This document shows, in pieces, positions 32,978-42,223 of a DNA stretch of 64,000 nucleotides. The DNA is taken from positions 372,873-436,872 of the forward strand of contig CAJNDS010002222.1 in assembly GCA_905221605.1 (NCBI GenBank). The letters run 5' to 3'. Positions within the stretch are counted from its first letter, which is position 1, and every line of letters starts with the position of its first letter. Both the position numbers and the translations under genes were made by a program. The notes below the pieces were generated by a model. It had not been told where the DNA came from. It saw nothing but the letters and a program-made list of their open reading frames with translations, and searched no databases. The DNA comes from Symbiodinium natans (taxonomy: Eukaryota > Sar > Dinophyceae > Suessiales > Symbiodiniaceae).

Positions 32978-33814
32978 ATGCTCAAATTTAAGAAGGTATA
33001 TATTGATAGTTATTATAAAGTAAGTGGCACTCCATCCAATTTTACAATTGATTTGCCTGAAACTGTTCAGTTAGATGATAATATGCTATGTCAAATTCAC
33101 GAGGTCAGCATTCCTCATTCGTGGTATTCAATAAACAGCACAAATAATAATTTATACTTTATGCATCAGGTTATACCGCCAGGTGTCATAGCAGGTATAA
33201 CTTATCGTAAAATAACTATTCCAGAAGGCAACTATACGGCAGTTGATTTAGCGCAAACGATAGAGATTGCTTTGAATTTGTTAGTTGATACAGGCGACCG
33301 TCCCAACACATATTCAATACATTATAATACATCAACCAACAAATATACATTTAGTTCAAACTATGGCACTGTTATTTTTGTTGTCCTAACTGATGGAGAA
33401 ATAGCACCATTAGCAGGTTCATTTTCAGACCCTGTTGATGTTAATAATTTATATTCAATAAACCAAGTATTAGGGAATACAACACCTGCCACAGATGCTT
33501 ATACAAATGTGGCACCTTACACAACAAATTTCATTGACCTTACACCTGTAAAAAACATATACATACACTGCAATGAAATTAGCAACTACAACCAATTGAC
33601 AGTGGCGGGTAATTCAAGCATAGTTAAAAAAGTCCCCGTTAATGTTCCCTATTTAGGCATCATTAACGATAGTGAATTAAGCGCAGAAGACTATATTGAT
33701 GTAAGCGGTAAAATGCTTCGCAGGTTAAATATTCGTCTTAGCGACCATCGGAACAACACTATCAATTTGAACGAGGTGAATATATCCTTTACTCTTACAT
33801 TTTTTAGAGGTTAA
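32978..33814 (+). CDS. Penton-like minor capsid protein
   Basis: A 278-residue protein. The start VYIDSYYKVSGTPSNFTIDL, then VQLDDNMLCQIHEVSIPHSW and NNNLYF, is the pattern of Polinton/virophage minor capsid (penton) proteins, single jelly rolls at the capsid vertices. The frame is open to an upstream ATG at 32,924, but that overlaps the divergent lipase gene, while MLKF at 32,978 follows a late-type motif, so I chose 32,978. It sits opposite the capsid/fibre block. Confidence 0.82.
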   Translation: MLKFKKVYIDSYYKVSGTPSNFTIDLPETVQLDDNMLCQIHEVSIPHSWYSINSTNNNLYFMHQVIPPGVIAGITYRKITIPEGNYTAVDLAQTIEIALNLLVDTGDRPNTYSIHYNTSTNKYTFSSNYGTVIFVVLTDGEIAPLAGSFSDPVDVNNLYSINQVLGNTTPATDAYTNVAPYTTNFIDLTPVKNIYIHCNEISNYNQLTVAGNSSIVKKVPVNVPYLGIINDSELSAEDYIDVSGKMLRRLNIRLSDHRNNTINLNEVNISFTLTFFRG

Positions 33815-33843
33815 ATATATAAATAAATTTCTATATAGAAAAT

Positions 33844-34440
33844 ATGGAAACGACTAACGAGGAGGTTGAAGAGGTTAAGAATGAAGAAGCACCCGAAGTC
33901 GTCAGTAATGAAATTATTGAAGAAGGGACTAAAAACGAAGATAAAGAAGTAGAAGCACCTAAAATTGAAGAAGCAACAGCACAACCTAAACCAAAGGCAC
34001 AACCGAAGAAGCAACCAAGAAGCGTTAAAGTTGTTGAGTTGGTTGCCTGTCCTGATTGTGATAAAAAGATGCTACCAAAATCGTTAAGGCACTCGCATCC
34101 GAGAAACTGTAAGGGGCAACCTACTGAAACAAGACCAGTAAATAAACAACAGAACTCATACGGAAGTAAAGTTAAGGAGCAGTTAAGAAAAGAAATTGAA
34201 GAAGAAATGAAAGCAACATTTAAACCAAAAGAAGAAGCAAGTGTGCCAAGTGTGCCAAGTGTGCCAAGTGTGCCAAGTGTGCCAGTTAATATGAAAACAG
34301 TTGAAACACCACCAAAGCAACTAACAGCAAGAGAACTATTAGAAGCATCATATAATGAAATAAGAAAAGCAAAGAGAGAAGCACACATAGAAAAAATAAA
34401 CAGTTTTAAAACAAAAATGTTTGAAAATAAATATATATGA
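33844..34440 (+). CDS. Acidic protein with CxxC knuckle and SVP repeats
   Basis: A 198-residue protein: acidic N-terminus (1-40), Pro/Lys/Gln stretch, CPDCDKK...RHSHPRNC finger (about 64-84), charged helix, five SVP tripeptides coded by tandem 9-base units (34,240-34,285), and a basic C-terminal helix. The finger resembles those in other proteins of this element. Its stop overlaps the next start (ATGA). Unrecognised. Confidence 0.6.
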   Translation: METTNEEVEEVKNEEAPEVVSNEIIEEGTKNEDKEVEAPKIEEATAQPKPKAQPKKQPRSVKVVELVACPDCDKKMLPKSLRHSHPRNCKGQPTETRPVNKQQNSYGSKVKEQLRKEIEEEMKATFKPKEEASVPSVPSVPSVPSVPVNMKTVETPPKQLTARELLEASYNEIRKAKREAHIEKINSFKTKMFENKYI

Positions 34441-34781
34441 AAGAATTAACAAAAGACGAAAAAGGCAGTTTAATATTTAATTATGGTTTTTATGTAATGC
34501 GTGATAAAGGTCTTGATGTTAATAATAAACTAATACAACAAATAACCATATTAGAGGCGTGTGTAAAATCTGAAAAACCAGTTCCAAAACAAATAGTTCC
34601 TTTAAATGAACTAAGGGAACATTTAAGAAACACTGAAAACATATTCCCTGTTCGCAATGCGAGAACAGAAACCACGCTCGGCACTTATGACCTCTCTGAA
34701 ATGATGTTGAATGAGATTGACAAATATGTTGTTGATTATCCTGATGACGCGCTTCAAATATTTCAGTCAAGAATGAAATAA
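34437..34781 (+). CDS. Unknown 114-residue protein, overlaps upstream gene by 4 bases
   Basis: A mostly helical protein (MKELTKDEKGSLIFNYGFYV start) without recognised motif. The ATGA overlap with the previous gene would suit termination-reinitiation or separate mRNAs. It lies in a plus-strand run of probable late genes. Confidence 0.55.
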   Translation: MKELTKDEKGSLIFNYGFYVMRDKGLDVNNKLIQQITILEACVKSEKPVPKQIVPLNELREHLRNTENIFPVRNARTETTLGTYDLSEMMLNEIDKYVVDYPDDALQIFQSRMK

Positions 34782-34798
34782 TTATGAAGAATATTTAA

Positions 34799-34817
34799 TC
34801 TAAATAATATTAATAAT
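34799..34817 (+). promoter_or_regulatory. Late-type motif TCTAAATAATATTAATAAT
   Basis: This is the best example of the late-type motif, ending at the ATG at 34,818. Confidence 0.55.
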
Positions 34818-35149
34818 ATGAGTATGTTCAAAAGCAAACCAGAGTTCAAAAGGGCACCTGCTGTTGAAAAATATTATGACATAGAGGATACATTCGGAGT
34901 AGCAAGTAGGAGAAAACAAATGGAAGAAATGAAGATGAGAATTGAAGACGCTGAGAATAGAGGCAAAAACATTAAATTAAGAAACGATTGGATACAACAT
35001 CAAAAGAAGAGTATATATCAGGCTAATATCAGGGGCAACTTGAAGACATTAAAAGACAGTTAGAGAGACCTATGATGCCTTTTAGAACGAAAGAGGAACT
35101 GAAAGAGAAACAGAAAGAGTTAAACATGATAATGGCAGAAATAACATAA
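34818..35149 (+). CDS. Coiled-coil protein, frame broken near its end
   Basis: The first frame (34,818-35,063, 81 residues) is a charged helical protein. In the -1 frame the helix continues across the stop as QLEDIKRQLERPMMPFRTKE to a stop at 35,149, giving about 110 residues. The shift falls at AGGGGC near 35,031-35,037, a 4-G run. A single-base indel, recent mutation or sequence error is more likely than programmed shifting, as no slippery heptamer fits. Unrecognised. Confidence 0.5.
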
Positions 35150-35191
35150 TTAGATTTTAATAAAAAATATTAAATCTAATTCCATTTAATA

Positions 35192-36265
35192 ATGATTAAA
35201 ACATTAAAATCAGAGTTGAAATTGAGACCTACCTATGACGAAATGATAGGAATGATAGAGGAACAAGATAAGGAAAACCGACCACCGATTGAGAAGATTA
35301 TTGATAGAAGAGCAACATTATTTCGTAATAATCAGTTCGGCAGTCAGTTTGATAATATTGATTTTTTGGGGTTGAAGAAGCAAGAGGAAGACAGAGCAAA
35401 AGAGGAAGCAAGACTGGCAACATTAAGACACGCTGGAATTAAGGCAGGAGCATCAACAGCATCACTATCAATTCCTTCAATGGGTTTCAATACACCGCCC
35501 GAAGTCTATGAAGTGGATGATGATGAAGAAGGTGATGTTTATGAAATAGACGGTCATAGGTTTAAGATAAGAACCGAACTTGAAGAAGGGTTGAGAAGAC
35601 GAGAACAAGCAAGTCAAACAACAGCGGGAATGGCAAGAAGTGATTTAGACGAAGTCCATACACAGTCAGTGCCAGCAGGCGTGCCTGTTCATTCAATAGC
35701 AACAGATGAAGAAGAAGAAATGCCACCATTAGAGAGTGTTGAAGAAGGAGAAGAAGAAGAGGATTTTGAAGATGATGAAGAAGTGGATGAGACAACATCG
35801 TCAGCAATAAAACATAAAAATACAATAGATTATAACACAAATATAAGTAGATGGCGACATAGGGATGTATCAGTGGATGACATTATGTTTCAACTTTATT
35901 TAAGAGGTATAACATTAGAGAAATCACAGGAGGTTGAAATGGATAGATTGAGAAACAAAGGGAAAGGAAGAACGCCAACCAAAAAGGATTATTTATTGAA
36001 CTTCGTTGAAAAGTTAATTGAGACAGGACAATGGACAGACGAGATTAACGACCAACTGTTGAAGAGCAGGAAAAAGAAATGGGACGAAATGAAGAAGAAA
36101 GGAAAAGGTAAAGGTAGTGGCGGTGCAATAGTTCCTTCGCAACAAGCATCGTCATCATCATCCAGCACACTAAGAGATATTGCTGTAAGTGGTGCAAAAG
36201 CAGGTGTAGAAACATTAGCAAAAGCAGGAGCAACAGCATTAGCAAAATCATTTTTACCAGTATAA
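35192..36265 (+). CDS. Acidic protein with hydrophobic C-terminus; RPTY paralogue 1
   Basis: A 357-residue protein. It starts MIKTLKSELKLRPTYDEMI and then has FDNIDFLGL, a charged helix, an acidic block (about 165-205), a basic helix (250-300), a Ser run and an Ala/Gly-rich amphipathic tail (about 333-357) that could bind a membrane. RPTYxE and the F-D-x-I/V-D-F element recur in the next gene, suggesting a shared interaction segment. Unrecognised; probably virion-associated. Confidence 0.6.
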   Translation: MIKTLKSELKLRPTYDEMIGMIEEQDKENRPPIEKIIDRRATLFRNNQFGSQFDNIDFLGLKKQEEDRAKEEARLATLRHAGIKAGASTASLSIPSMGFNTPPEVYEVDDDEEGDVYEIDGHRFKIRTELEEGLRRREQASQTTAGMARSDLDEVHTQSVPAGVPVHSIATDEEEEMPPLESVEEGEEEEDFEDDEEVDETTSSAIKHKNTIDYNTNISRWRHRDVSVDDIMFQLYLRGITLEKSQEVEMDRLRNKGKGRTPTKKDYLLNFVEKLIETGQWTDEINDQLLKSRKKKWDEMKKKGKGKGSGGAIVPSQQASSSSSSTLRDIAVSGAKAGVETLAKAGATALAKSFLPV

Positions 36266-36359
36266 AAAAATATCAGTAAATAATATAATGTTAAAAATTA
36301 ATCCAATTAATTTTTAATATTAATAATTTTTATTTTCGTGTAGATAATAATAACTATCA

Positions 36360-37163
36360 ATGCTGAGACGGCGCCCAACTTATGAAGAAATATTAAAGGA
36401 AGCAATGACATCAAGATTAAGAATACTACCAGAACGACAAAAGAGAACACAGCAAGGTATATTTATAGACGATGTTGATTTTAATGACTTTGATTTAAGC
36501 AGATACGATAGAAAAGAAATAGCATCAAATAACCCAGAGAAGGGAACGCAAACAGATTTATTTGATAATCGGTCTTCAACTGAAACGAGTGAAAGTATGA
36601 AATCATTAGAGAAAGAATATACACAAAGCATTGAAGTAGAAAGCGAACCGACCCAAGCGAGAGAACCAGACACAGAGAGAGAAGAACCCGAAAGACAGCG
36701 CGGGAAATCAATGATTCATAGATTGTATGATGCTATGTTTGGCGAGGACGAATATAAAGAAGAACGAGAAGAACTGCGAAATAGAAGGCAACAAATAGAG
36801 CAAGAAGAAGAACAAATACAAGAACAAATAGAAGAAGAAAAAGACGCTTCGTCAGATGCCTCGCGAGGCTCTCGCGACTTACCAATGAATGTTAAAAAAT
36901 CTTACCAGCCTTCTTCATCCTCATCATCAAGTTCAAGGAGAAGTTCAACAAATAGAAGTGTGTTACTTCCTATTGAAGAAAACGCATTAAGCGAACATAT
37001 CCATTCTTCACCGCCAGTTTCAGTTCAAAGTTCAATACAGAGCAATAGAACAATTGAATATGTGGAAGAGCAGACGCCTCCACAAAGCATAATAAGTTCT
37101 CGTAGAAGTCAAGAAACAATAGAATATATAAGAAGTAGAAGTTCGCGAAGCACTTCAACATAA
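36360..37163 (+). CDS. Charged, Ser/Arg-rich protein; RPTY paralogue 2
   Basis: A 267-residue low-complexity protein. RRRPTYEEIL (3-12) and IDDVDFNDFDL (about 36-46) parallel the upstream gene. The rest is Glu/Gln-rich coiled coil (about 135-165) then Ser/Arg-rich, with an RS-like tail. Unrecognised. The start is 94 bases after the previous stop, with a TAGATAATAATAACTATCA leader. Confidence 0.55.
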   Translation: MLRRRPTYEEILKEAMTSRLRILPERQKRTQQGIFIDDVDFNDFDLSRYDRKEIASNNPEKGTQTDLFDNRSSTETSESMKSLEKEYTQSIEVESEPTQAREPDTEREEPERQRGKSMIHRLYDAMFGEDEYKEEREELRNRRQQIEQEEEQIQEQIEEEKDASSDASRGSRDLPMNVKKSYQPSSSSSSSSRRSSTNRSVLLPIEENALSEHIHSSPPVSVQSSIQSNRTIEYVEEQTPPQSIISSRRSQETIEYIRSRSSRSTST

Positions 37164-37230
37164 AAATATAATTTTGAAAATGAAGGTTAAAAATAGTTCA
37201 TTATTTAAATAAATAATGAAGTATTAGTGT

Positions 37231-37479
37231 CTATTTCTTAATCGGCACTTCGGCATTTACATACATAGGCTGTTGTTTGTTTTCGGCGGATTTCCCTGTC
37301 TTGGTATAGTATCGGTTCTTTTCACGCTGTCGCCTTTTCTCCATATAGTCAGGTTCGTTTCGCTTCCTCATTTCGTAAAATAGTTTATTGTAGAGCGACA
37401 GTTGTTCCCTGACCTGTTCAAAGGTAAGAGTGTTTAACAGTTCATCAATATCGGTTTTAGAGATTTTTGCGCTTGACAT
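37231..37479 (-). CDS. Small basic protein, unknown
   Basis: An 82-residue protein with a helical centre (FEQVREQLSLYNKLFYEMRK) and a basic tail (KRRQREKNRYY). Divergent from the polymerase gene; preceded by the early-type motif CTTAAAGACATATTACCTT. Possibly a replication accessory or regulator. Unrecognised. Confidence 0.55.
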   Translation of the reverse strand: MSSAKISKTDIDELLNTLTFEQVREQLSLYNKLFYEMRKRNEPDYMEKRRQREKNRYYTKTGKSAENKQQPMYVNAEVPIKK

Positions 37480-37497
37480 TTCTTATGTTAAATATCT

Positions 37498-37516
37498 AAG
37501 GTAATATGTCTTTAAG
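37498..37516 (-). promoter_or_regulatory. Early-type motif CTTAAAGACATATTACCTT
   Basis: In the divergent gap between the 82-residue gene and the polymerase gene; matches the motifs at 24,911 and 26,915. Confidence 0.5.
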
Positions 37517-37547
37517 TCATTTTTTAAAGCGATGTATGGACAAACTC

Positions 37548-37560
37548 TTTTAAAGACTTG
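37548..37560 (+). promoter_or_regulatory. Early-type motif TTTTAAAGACTTG before polymerase gene
   Basis: A weaker match to the early-type core TTAAAGAC, 30 bases before the chosen ATG at 37,591. Confidence 0.35.
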
Positions 37561-37590
37561 AAAACTTATAATTATAATATCAAAAAATTT

Positions 37591-40500
37591 ATGACCAAAA
37601 AACTTATAAAGAATTATGTAAAAAATCTACAAAGCCTTAGAGACGCCCAGCGTGGCAAAGTATCTAACCAAACACTTACCAAAATTAATAATGTGGTTGA
37701 TTTATACGAAGACCGTAAAATATCACAATTTACTACTGCACTTAACCTGATTAACGGGATGACAATGGGAAGCGAAAAATCAAAACAAAAAGGGTTAAAA
37801 CAATATGAGAAGGCAGTTGCCAAATACGAAACCGCAGAACCCATAACCGAGCGAATGAAGAATACACCCGCCAAAGCACGAGAAGTTAAAAAGGAAAAGG
37901 AAGCAGAAAGGGGGAAACAGCAAGTCCTGCGCAGGATTAGGCAGAAAATGGCAGTAAGGAAGATTTCAAACAAAGCCTCCGAAAAAGTGTTTGGCAATAA
38001 GAAGCAGTATATGGTTTCGTATATGCTGTTCTCAGTTGAGCCCAGAATCAGCAAAAAAGTAGCATTTAAAGTTAATGGTGTTTCATTCTACCCATTGCTG
38101 ACAAATCCAGCAGTTAGAACAGCAAACATCAAGTCTAATGATTTTATAGAAGGGTTGGTAAAACGCAAAATCACAACAATGTGGGATAAATATTTGTTTA
38201 AGAAAGTGATGATGGTTATGGGCACAGACGAGAATTTTCGCTCACAAATGCAATCGTTAGAATATGTAGATGCCATCAGGATAGAGAAAGTGGAGGAGGT
38301 AGATGAAAAGGACGAGCATAAAACCCCCACTGCCAGAAACCTACGAAATGCCCAAAACATCAGCATCTACAACAGGTATGTAGAAACTGAGATAAACACA
38401 GACTATATGACAGTCAAAGAGGCAATCGCGAAAGAAAACTACCGCGAAAATGAATGCTGGATAAATGCGCTTACCGACCACTATAAGGAAACACTTATGA
38501 GACAAAAAAGGGGCTCGTTAGCAAAACCAGCATTGACAAGGGAAAGGGTGCTGGAAATGTTAGGGATGACCGAGGAGGGGTTCGTAGAAAAAGGGGCGAG
38601 TATAATGCAAATGGAGCATATATTTAAGGAGTACAACATACCTGCGAGAATATTCGATTTTAACTGTAATCTGATTTACAAGCGCGACCCCACCAAAAGC
38701 ATAAACAATGTCCGAACCTTTAACGGATTAGTCAAAGGCAACCACATATATGTCATCAACAACGACCTTAAAAATTTGAAGGACGTTATGCACAAAACTC
38801 ACGATATGCAAGTTAAGGTCAGTGATAATTATCACATAGACGACCGAAAGAAACCGATAAAGTGCAAGATGATAGATAATATTAATGACCTACTTAAACT
38901 CACAGATGAAGAGGATTATACCTTAATCCACAGAGACAACGACTTACCAAAACTGCTACACGACTTCAAGCAGTCGGGTTACGAGCCCTTTGTGAAATAC
39001 CAAGCAGGGACTATATCGGAACTCAAAGTGAGATGGAAATACAAAAAATTAAACAAAACAATAAACTACACCATCAAATCACAAAATATGAATCACAACA
39101 AGATTGATGAGGACGTGGTTGTATCAAGTGAGAGGGTGCATAACAGAACCAGCAAGGCAATGTTCGCAATGAATAAGAAAATATTTAACGAAGCGCATAA
39201 GTCGCATTATAACGAGGTTGATGTGCAGGTGCTGGACGAGTGTAGAACGGTTGTTCCGACAGGGTTGCTTTGCAAAAACGAGGGCGAGAAACTGACCGAA
39301 ATAGACCTAAACAAAGCATTTACAAAAGCATTTACCAACATAGTTAAAATACCGGTGTTTAGGCAGTTTGATATATGGAAGCCTTATAAAAACGAAGACA
39401 TAAACGCAATGCCATCACTAACCCTGTTTATGGTGGAGAACGCTGGTTCAAATATGTATTTTAATAAGAAGCATAACCTCATTTACGGCAAGTATCTTAG
39501 GAAAATAATGGCACGAGGCATTAAACCAAAAATACTGTATTTAAAACCGCCTTCGCACATACACAAGGTAGATTACAAAAAAATCGTTGATGACCTGTGG
39601 GCAACTAACATAAGCAAGGACGAGCACCAAAACAAACAAATAAAAAAGTTAATTGCCAATATCAACTTCGGACTGTTAGAGAAGTCGCGCAACAAGGCAC
39701 AAAGGAGCAGGATGTTTGAAACACTGGACGAGGCAATGTATTATCAAAAACTGTATGGAGGAAGAGTTTATGCAATAGACGAGGCACAGGACGATTATAC
39801 ATACACACCCTTAACTGATGAAATTAAAGGCAGTATAACAGAGTGGGATTTTGAAGATGACTTCTTTATGACTGGCGACGGTGTTTTGGAACGGTTTGCT
39901 GTGGTAGATGGTCAGATACATATACAGGAGGATTGCAGGAAATATGTTTCAAAGTATTATATCTTAAATGTGTCAGACGAGAGGACTTTAAGCAATGGAT
40001 TTCGGATGATTAAAGAACTTCTGTTGCAAGACCATAATTATAGAATGTTTGATGCACATAACCTTTTAACCGGTAATGGTATTAACGTATATAGTGTAAA
40101 AGCCGATGCTATGACCATTAAAACCTCGGACTTGGACAAGGCGAGGGAGATACTCAAATTTGGCACTGTAATCGGCGAATGGAGAGCAGAACAGAATAAG
40201 GTAATTAGGTTGCCGGAGCAGAACCGAAAAATAATGTTTAATCAACTGATTAATATACCGAAACAGGTAAATGAAAAAACACATATAAAGGATGAATGGG
40301 ACACCGAAACCATTATCAAGCAAATAAAAGAAGAAACAGGAGGTCAATGCTTAATTAAGGGCAAGGTAGGTGGCACGGGTAAGAGTTATATAGGCGAGTA
40401 TTTTCAGAAACTAAATCATAATGTGCTGTTCGTCGTGCCCACTAACCAGTTGTCGCAGGAGAAGGAGAATCAAGCAATAACCCTCAACAAGATTTTTAGT

Positions 40501-41619
40501 GTTCCTATGGAGAAAGGCGAAGAACTGCCGATATTTGACCATTCGCCTTTTGATGTAATCGTGTTTGATGAGGTGTATATGGCATCTATGTATATGCTAA
40601 ATAAGATTAGACTGTTTGTAAAGAACAACCCCGATAAAATCATTATAGCAACCGGTGATACGAAGCAACTGCCACCCATAGAGGATATGACCAACTGCCA
40701 AAACAAAGAGGCTTATAGCAACCACTGTTTAGATGTCATCTTCACACACCACATCTTTTTGGAAATATCCAAAAGGGCGAAGGACGAAGACAACAGGAGA
40801 ACAGTAAATGATATGTATAATGATTTTTGGGTTCATCGACTGGGACTAAACGAGTTGATAAAGAAATACTTTAAGACGACCAATGATGTAATGGCATCAA
40901 CATATAACATAGCATACACCAACAAGAGGTGCGCGGATGTTTCAAAAACGGTTAGACAAAGGTTAGGTAAAAAAACGCACTATGAAATAGGTGAAGTGTT
41001 AGTGTGCAGGTTATATAAGAAAATAGGGGGTAAAAGAATCAATGTGAATTTTAGGTATAAAATCAAAGGTGTTAATAAAGGCAACTATCTACTGGAAAAC
41101 ATAAAGAGTTTAGAACAATGCACGGTGGATAGAGAGACCATAGAGAAGCATTTTAGATATAATTACTGTATCACCTGCCATTCGGCGCAGGGTGCTACAA
41201 TCAAAGATACAATAACAATACACGAGTGGCAATCACCATTAGTTAGTAGAGAGTGGCTTTGGACAGCGATTACTCGCTGTGATGATTTTAATAAGGTGTT
41301 GTTTTTTGAGAGTGATGCCTTTGAAAAGGAAATGGATAAACAAATGATAACGGATTATTTTCAGAACAAGGTGGAAGGGTATAAACAACAAGACAGGAAA
41401 GCAAACAGGGAAATAAATGATGATATGTATATTAATGAGATGTGGTGTTTAAAACGGATGAAGGGCAATTGCCAAAAATGTGGTGTGAAATTTGAATTTA
41501 ACACTAAAAAGGGCAAATTATGTTCTAACTTTACTGCACAAAGGGTGGATAATCAGCGTTCGCATGAAATTGATAATACAGTCGCCTTTTGCGTGTATTG
41601 TAATTGTAGTGCTCATTAA
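37591..41619 (+). CDS. DNA polymerase B-like palm fused to SF1 helicase and C-terminal zinc module
   Basis: A 1342-residue replication protein starting at ATG 37,591 (the frame is open upstream only via TTG). Order: basic helical N-terminus (1-130); an uncharacterised region with ENECWINAL (about 289-297); a B-family palm with motif A TEIDLNKAF (D572), motif B KLIANINFG (686-694) and motif C VKADAMTI (D839); an SF1 helicase with Walker A GKVGGTGKS (924-932), Walker B VFDEV (991-995), GDTKQLPP (1022-1029), CHSAQGAT (1196-1203) and TAITR (1225-1229); and CQKC (1294-1297) with AQRVDN and CVYCN (1334-1338), an HNH/treble-clef-like end. An exonuclease domain was not recognised. It probably copies the viral genome. 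Motif C is unusual (KAD instead of DTD). Confidence 0.82.
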   Translation: MTKKLIKNYVKNLQSLRDAQRGKVSNQTLTKINNVVDLYEDRKISQFTTALNLINGMTMGSEKSKQKGLKQYEKAVAKYETAEPITERMKNTPAKAREVKKEKEAERGKQQVLRRIRQKMAVRKISNKASEKVFGNKKQYMVSYMLFSVEPRISKKVAFKVNGVSFYPLLTNPAVRTANIKSNDFIEGLVKRKITTMWDKYLFKKVMMVMGTDENFRSQMQSLEYVDAIRIEKVEEVDEKDEHKTPTARNLRNAQNISIYNRYVETEINTDYMTVKEAIAKENYRENECWINALTDHYKETLMRQKRGSLAKPALTRERVLEMLGMTEEGFVEKGASIMQMEHIFKEYNIPARIFDFNCNLIYKRDPTKSINNVRTFNGLVKGNHIYVINNDLKNLKDVMHKTHDMQVKVSDNYHIDDRKKPIKCKMIDNINDLLKLTDEEDYTLIHRDNDLPKLLHDFKQSGYEPFVKYQAGTISELKVRWKYKKLNKTINYTIKSQNMNHNKIDEDVVVSSERVHNRTSKAMFAMNKKIFNEAHKSHYNEVDVQVLDECRTVVPTGLLCKNEGEKLTEIDLNKAFTKAFTNIVKIPVFRQFDIWKPYKNEDINAMPSLTLFMVENAGSNMYFNKKHNLIYGKYLRKIMARGIKPKILYLKPPSHIHKVDYKKIVDDLWATNISKDEHQNKQIKKLIANINFGLLEKSRNKAQRSRMFETLDEAMYYQKLYGGRVYAIDEAQDDYTYTPLTDEIKGSITEWDFEDDFFMTGDGVLERFAVVDGQIHIQEDCRKYVSKYYILNVSDERTLSNGFRMIKELLLQDHNYRMFDAHNLLTGNGINVYSVKADAMTIKTSDLDKAREILKFGTVIGEWRAEQNKVIRLPEQNRKIMFNQLINIPKQVNEKTHIKDEWDTETIIKQIKEETGGQCLIKGKVGGTGKSYIGEYFQKLNHNVLFVVPTNQLSQEKENQAITLNKIFSVPMEKGEELPIFDHSPFDVIVFDEVYMASMYMLNKIRLFVKNNPDKIIIATGDTKQLPPIEDMTNCQNKEAYSNHCLDVIFTHHIFLEISKRAKDEDNRRTVNDMYNDFWVHRLGLNELIKKYFKTTNDVMASTYNIAYTNKRCADVSKTVRQRLGKKTHYEIGEVLVCRLYKKIGGKRINVNFRYKIKGVNKGNYLLENIKSLEQCTVDRETIEKHFRYNYCITCHSAQGATIKDTITIHEWQSPLVSREWLWTAITRCDDFNKVLFFESDAFEKEMDKQMITDYFQNKVEGYKQQDRKANREINDDMYINEMWCLKRMKGNCQKCGVKFEFNTKKGKLCSNFTAQRVDNQRSHEIDNTVAFCVYCNCSAH

Positions 41620-41623
41620 AAGG

Positions 41624-41636
41624 GTTTAAAGATAAG
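41624..41636 (+). promoter_or_regulatory. Early-like motif GTTTAAAGATAAG
   Basis: Between the polymerase stop and the second GIY-YIG start; a partial match to the early-type core. Confidence 0.3.
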
Positions 41637-41658
41637 ATAAGTATAGATAAATAGGGAG

Positions 41659-42207
41659 ATGAATAAATATCAAAATGGAAAGATTTATAAGATAGTTGAT
41701 GTAGGCTATAACAAATGTTATATCGGTTCTACCTGCGAAAGTTTAAGTCAAAGAATGGCAAGACATCGTTATTCATACGAAAGGCATTCGGCAGGAAAGT
41801 ATGGAAAAATACAAGTGTTTGATTTGTTTGATGAGTTTGGCATTGAAAACTGCAAAATAGAATTGGTGGAGCATTGTGCTTGTAATTCAAGAGAGGAGTT
41901 ATTAAAATGCGAGGGTTCGCATATCAGGAACAGTGAATGTGTCAATAAAAAGCATTTAGGCAGAACAAAAAAAGAATACCGCGAAGAAGAGCACGAATAC
42001 ATACAATTTCAGCAGGCGATTTACAAAGAACTACACCCTGACAAAATCAAGGAGCAACAACACAAAAAATACTTGAAATTGAAAGACAAGTTGTTTGAGC
42101 CAAAACTGTGTGGATGCGGAAAACAATATACACCTCATCATTTTAAACGACACGAAAAATCACAAAAACATCAAAATTATTTGAAGGGATTAAAAGAAGA
42201 AAAATAA
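41659..42207 (+). CDS. GIY-YIG endonuclease with C-terminal zinc finger (copy 2)
   Basis: A 182-residue protein: GKIYKI and CYIGSTC (YIG at 21-23), LSQRMARHR, and LLKCEGSHIRN with the catalytic Glu; then a basic helix and CGCGKQ...FKRHEKSQKH finger. It has the same architecture as 31,715-32,257. It lies 16 bases upstream of the integrase and might act with it, in element competition, or in repair. Confidence 0.85.
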   Translation: MNKYQNGKIYKIVDVGYNKCYIGSTCESLSQRMARHRYSYERHSAGKYGKIQVFDLFDEFGIENCKIELVEHCACNSREELLKCEGSHIRNSECVNKKHLGRTKKEYREEEHEYIQFQQAIYKELHPDKIKEQQHKKYLKLKDKLFEPKLCGCGKQYTPHHFKRHEKSQKHQNYLKGLKEEK

Positions 42208-42223
42208 TATCTTGTTTATTATA

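Noticed and set aside
34818-35149. Programmed frameshifting for the small coiled-coil gene
   Set aside because: No X XXY YYZ heptamer is in register; a single-base indel in the G run is simpler.
35562-35840. Leucine-rich minus-strand frame
   Set aside because: Shadow of the acidic plus-strand gene at 35,192-36,265.
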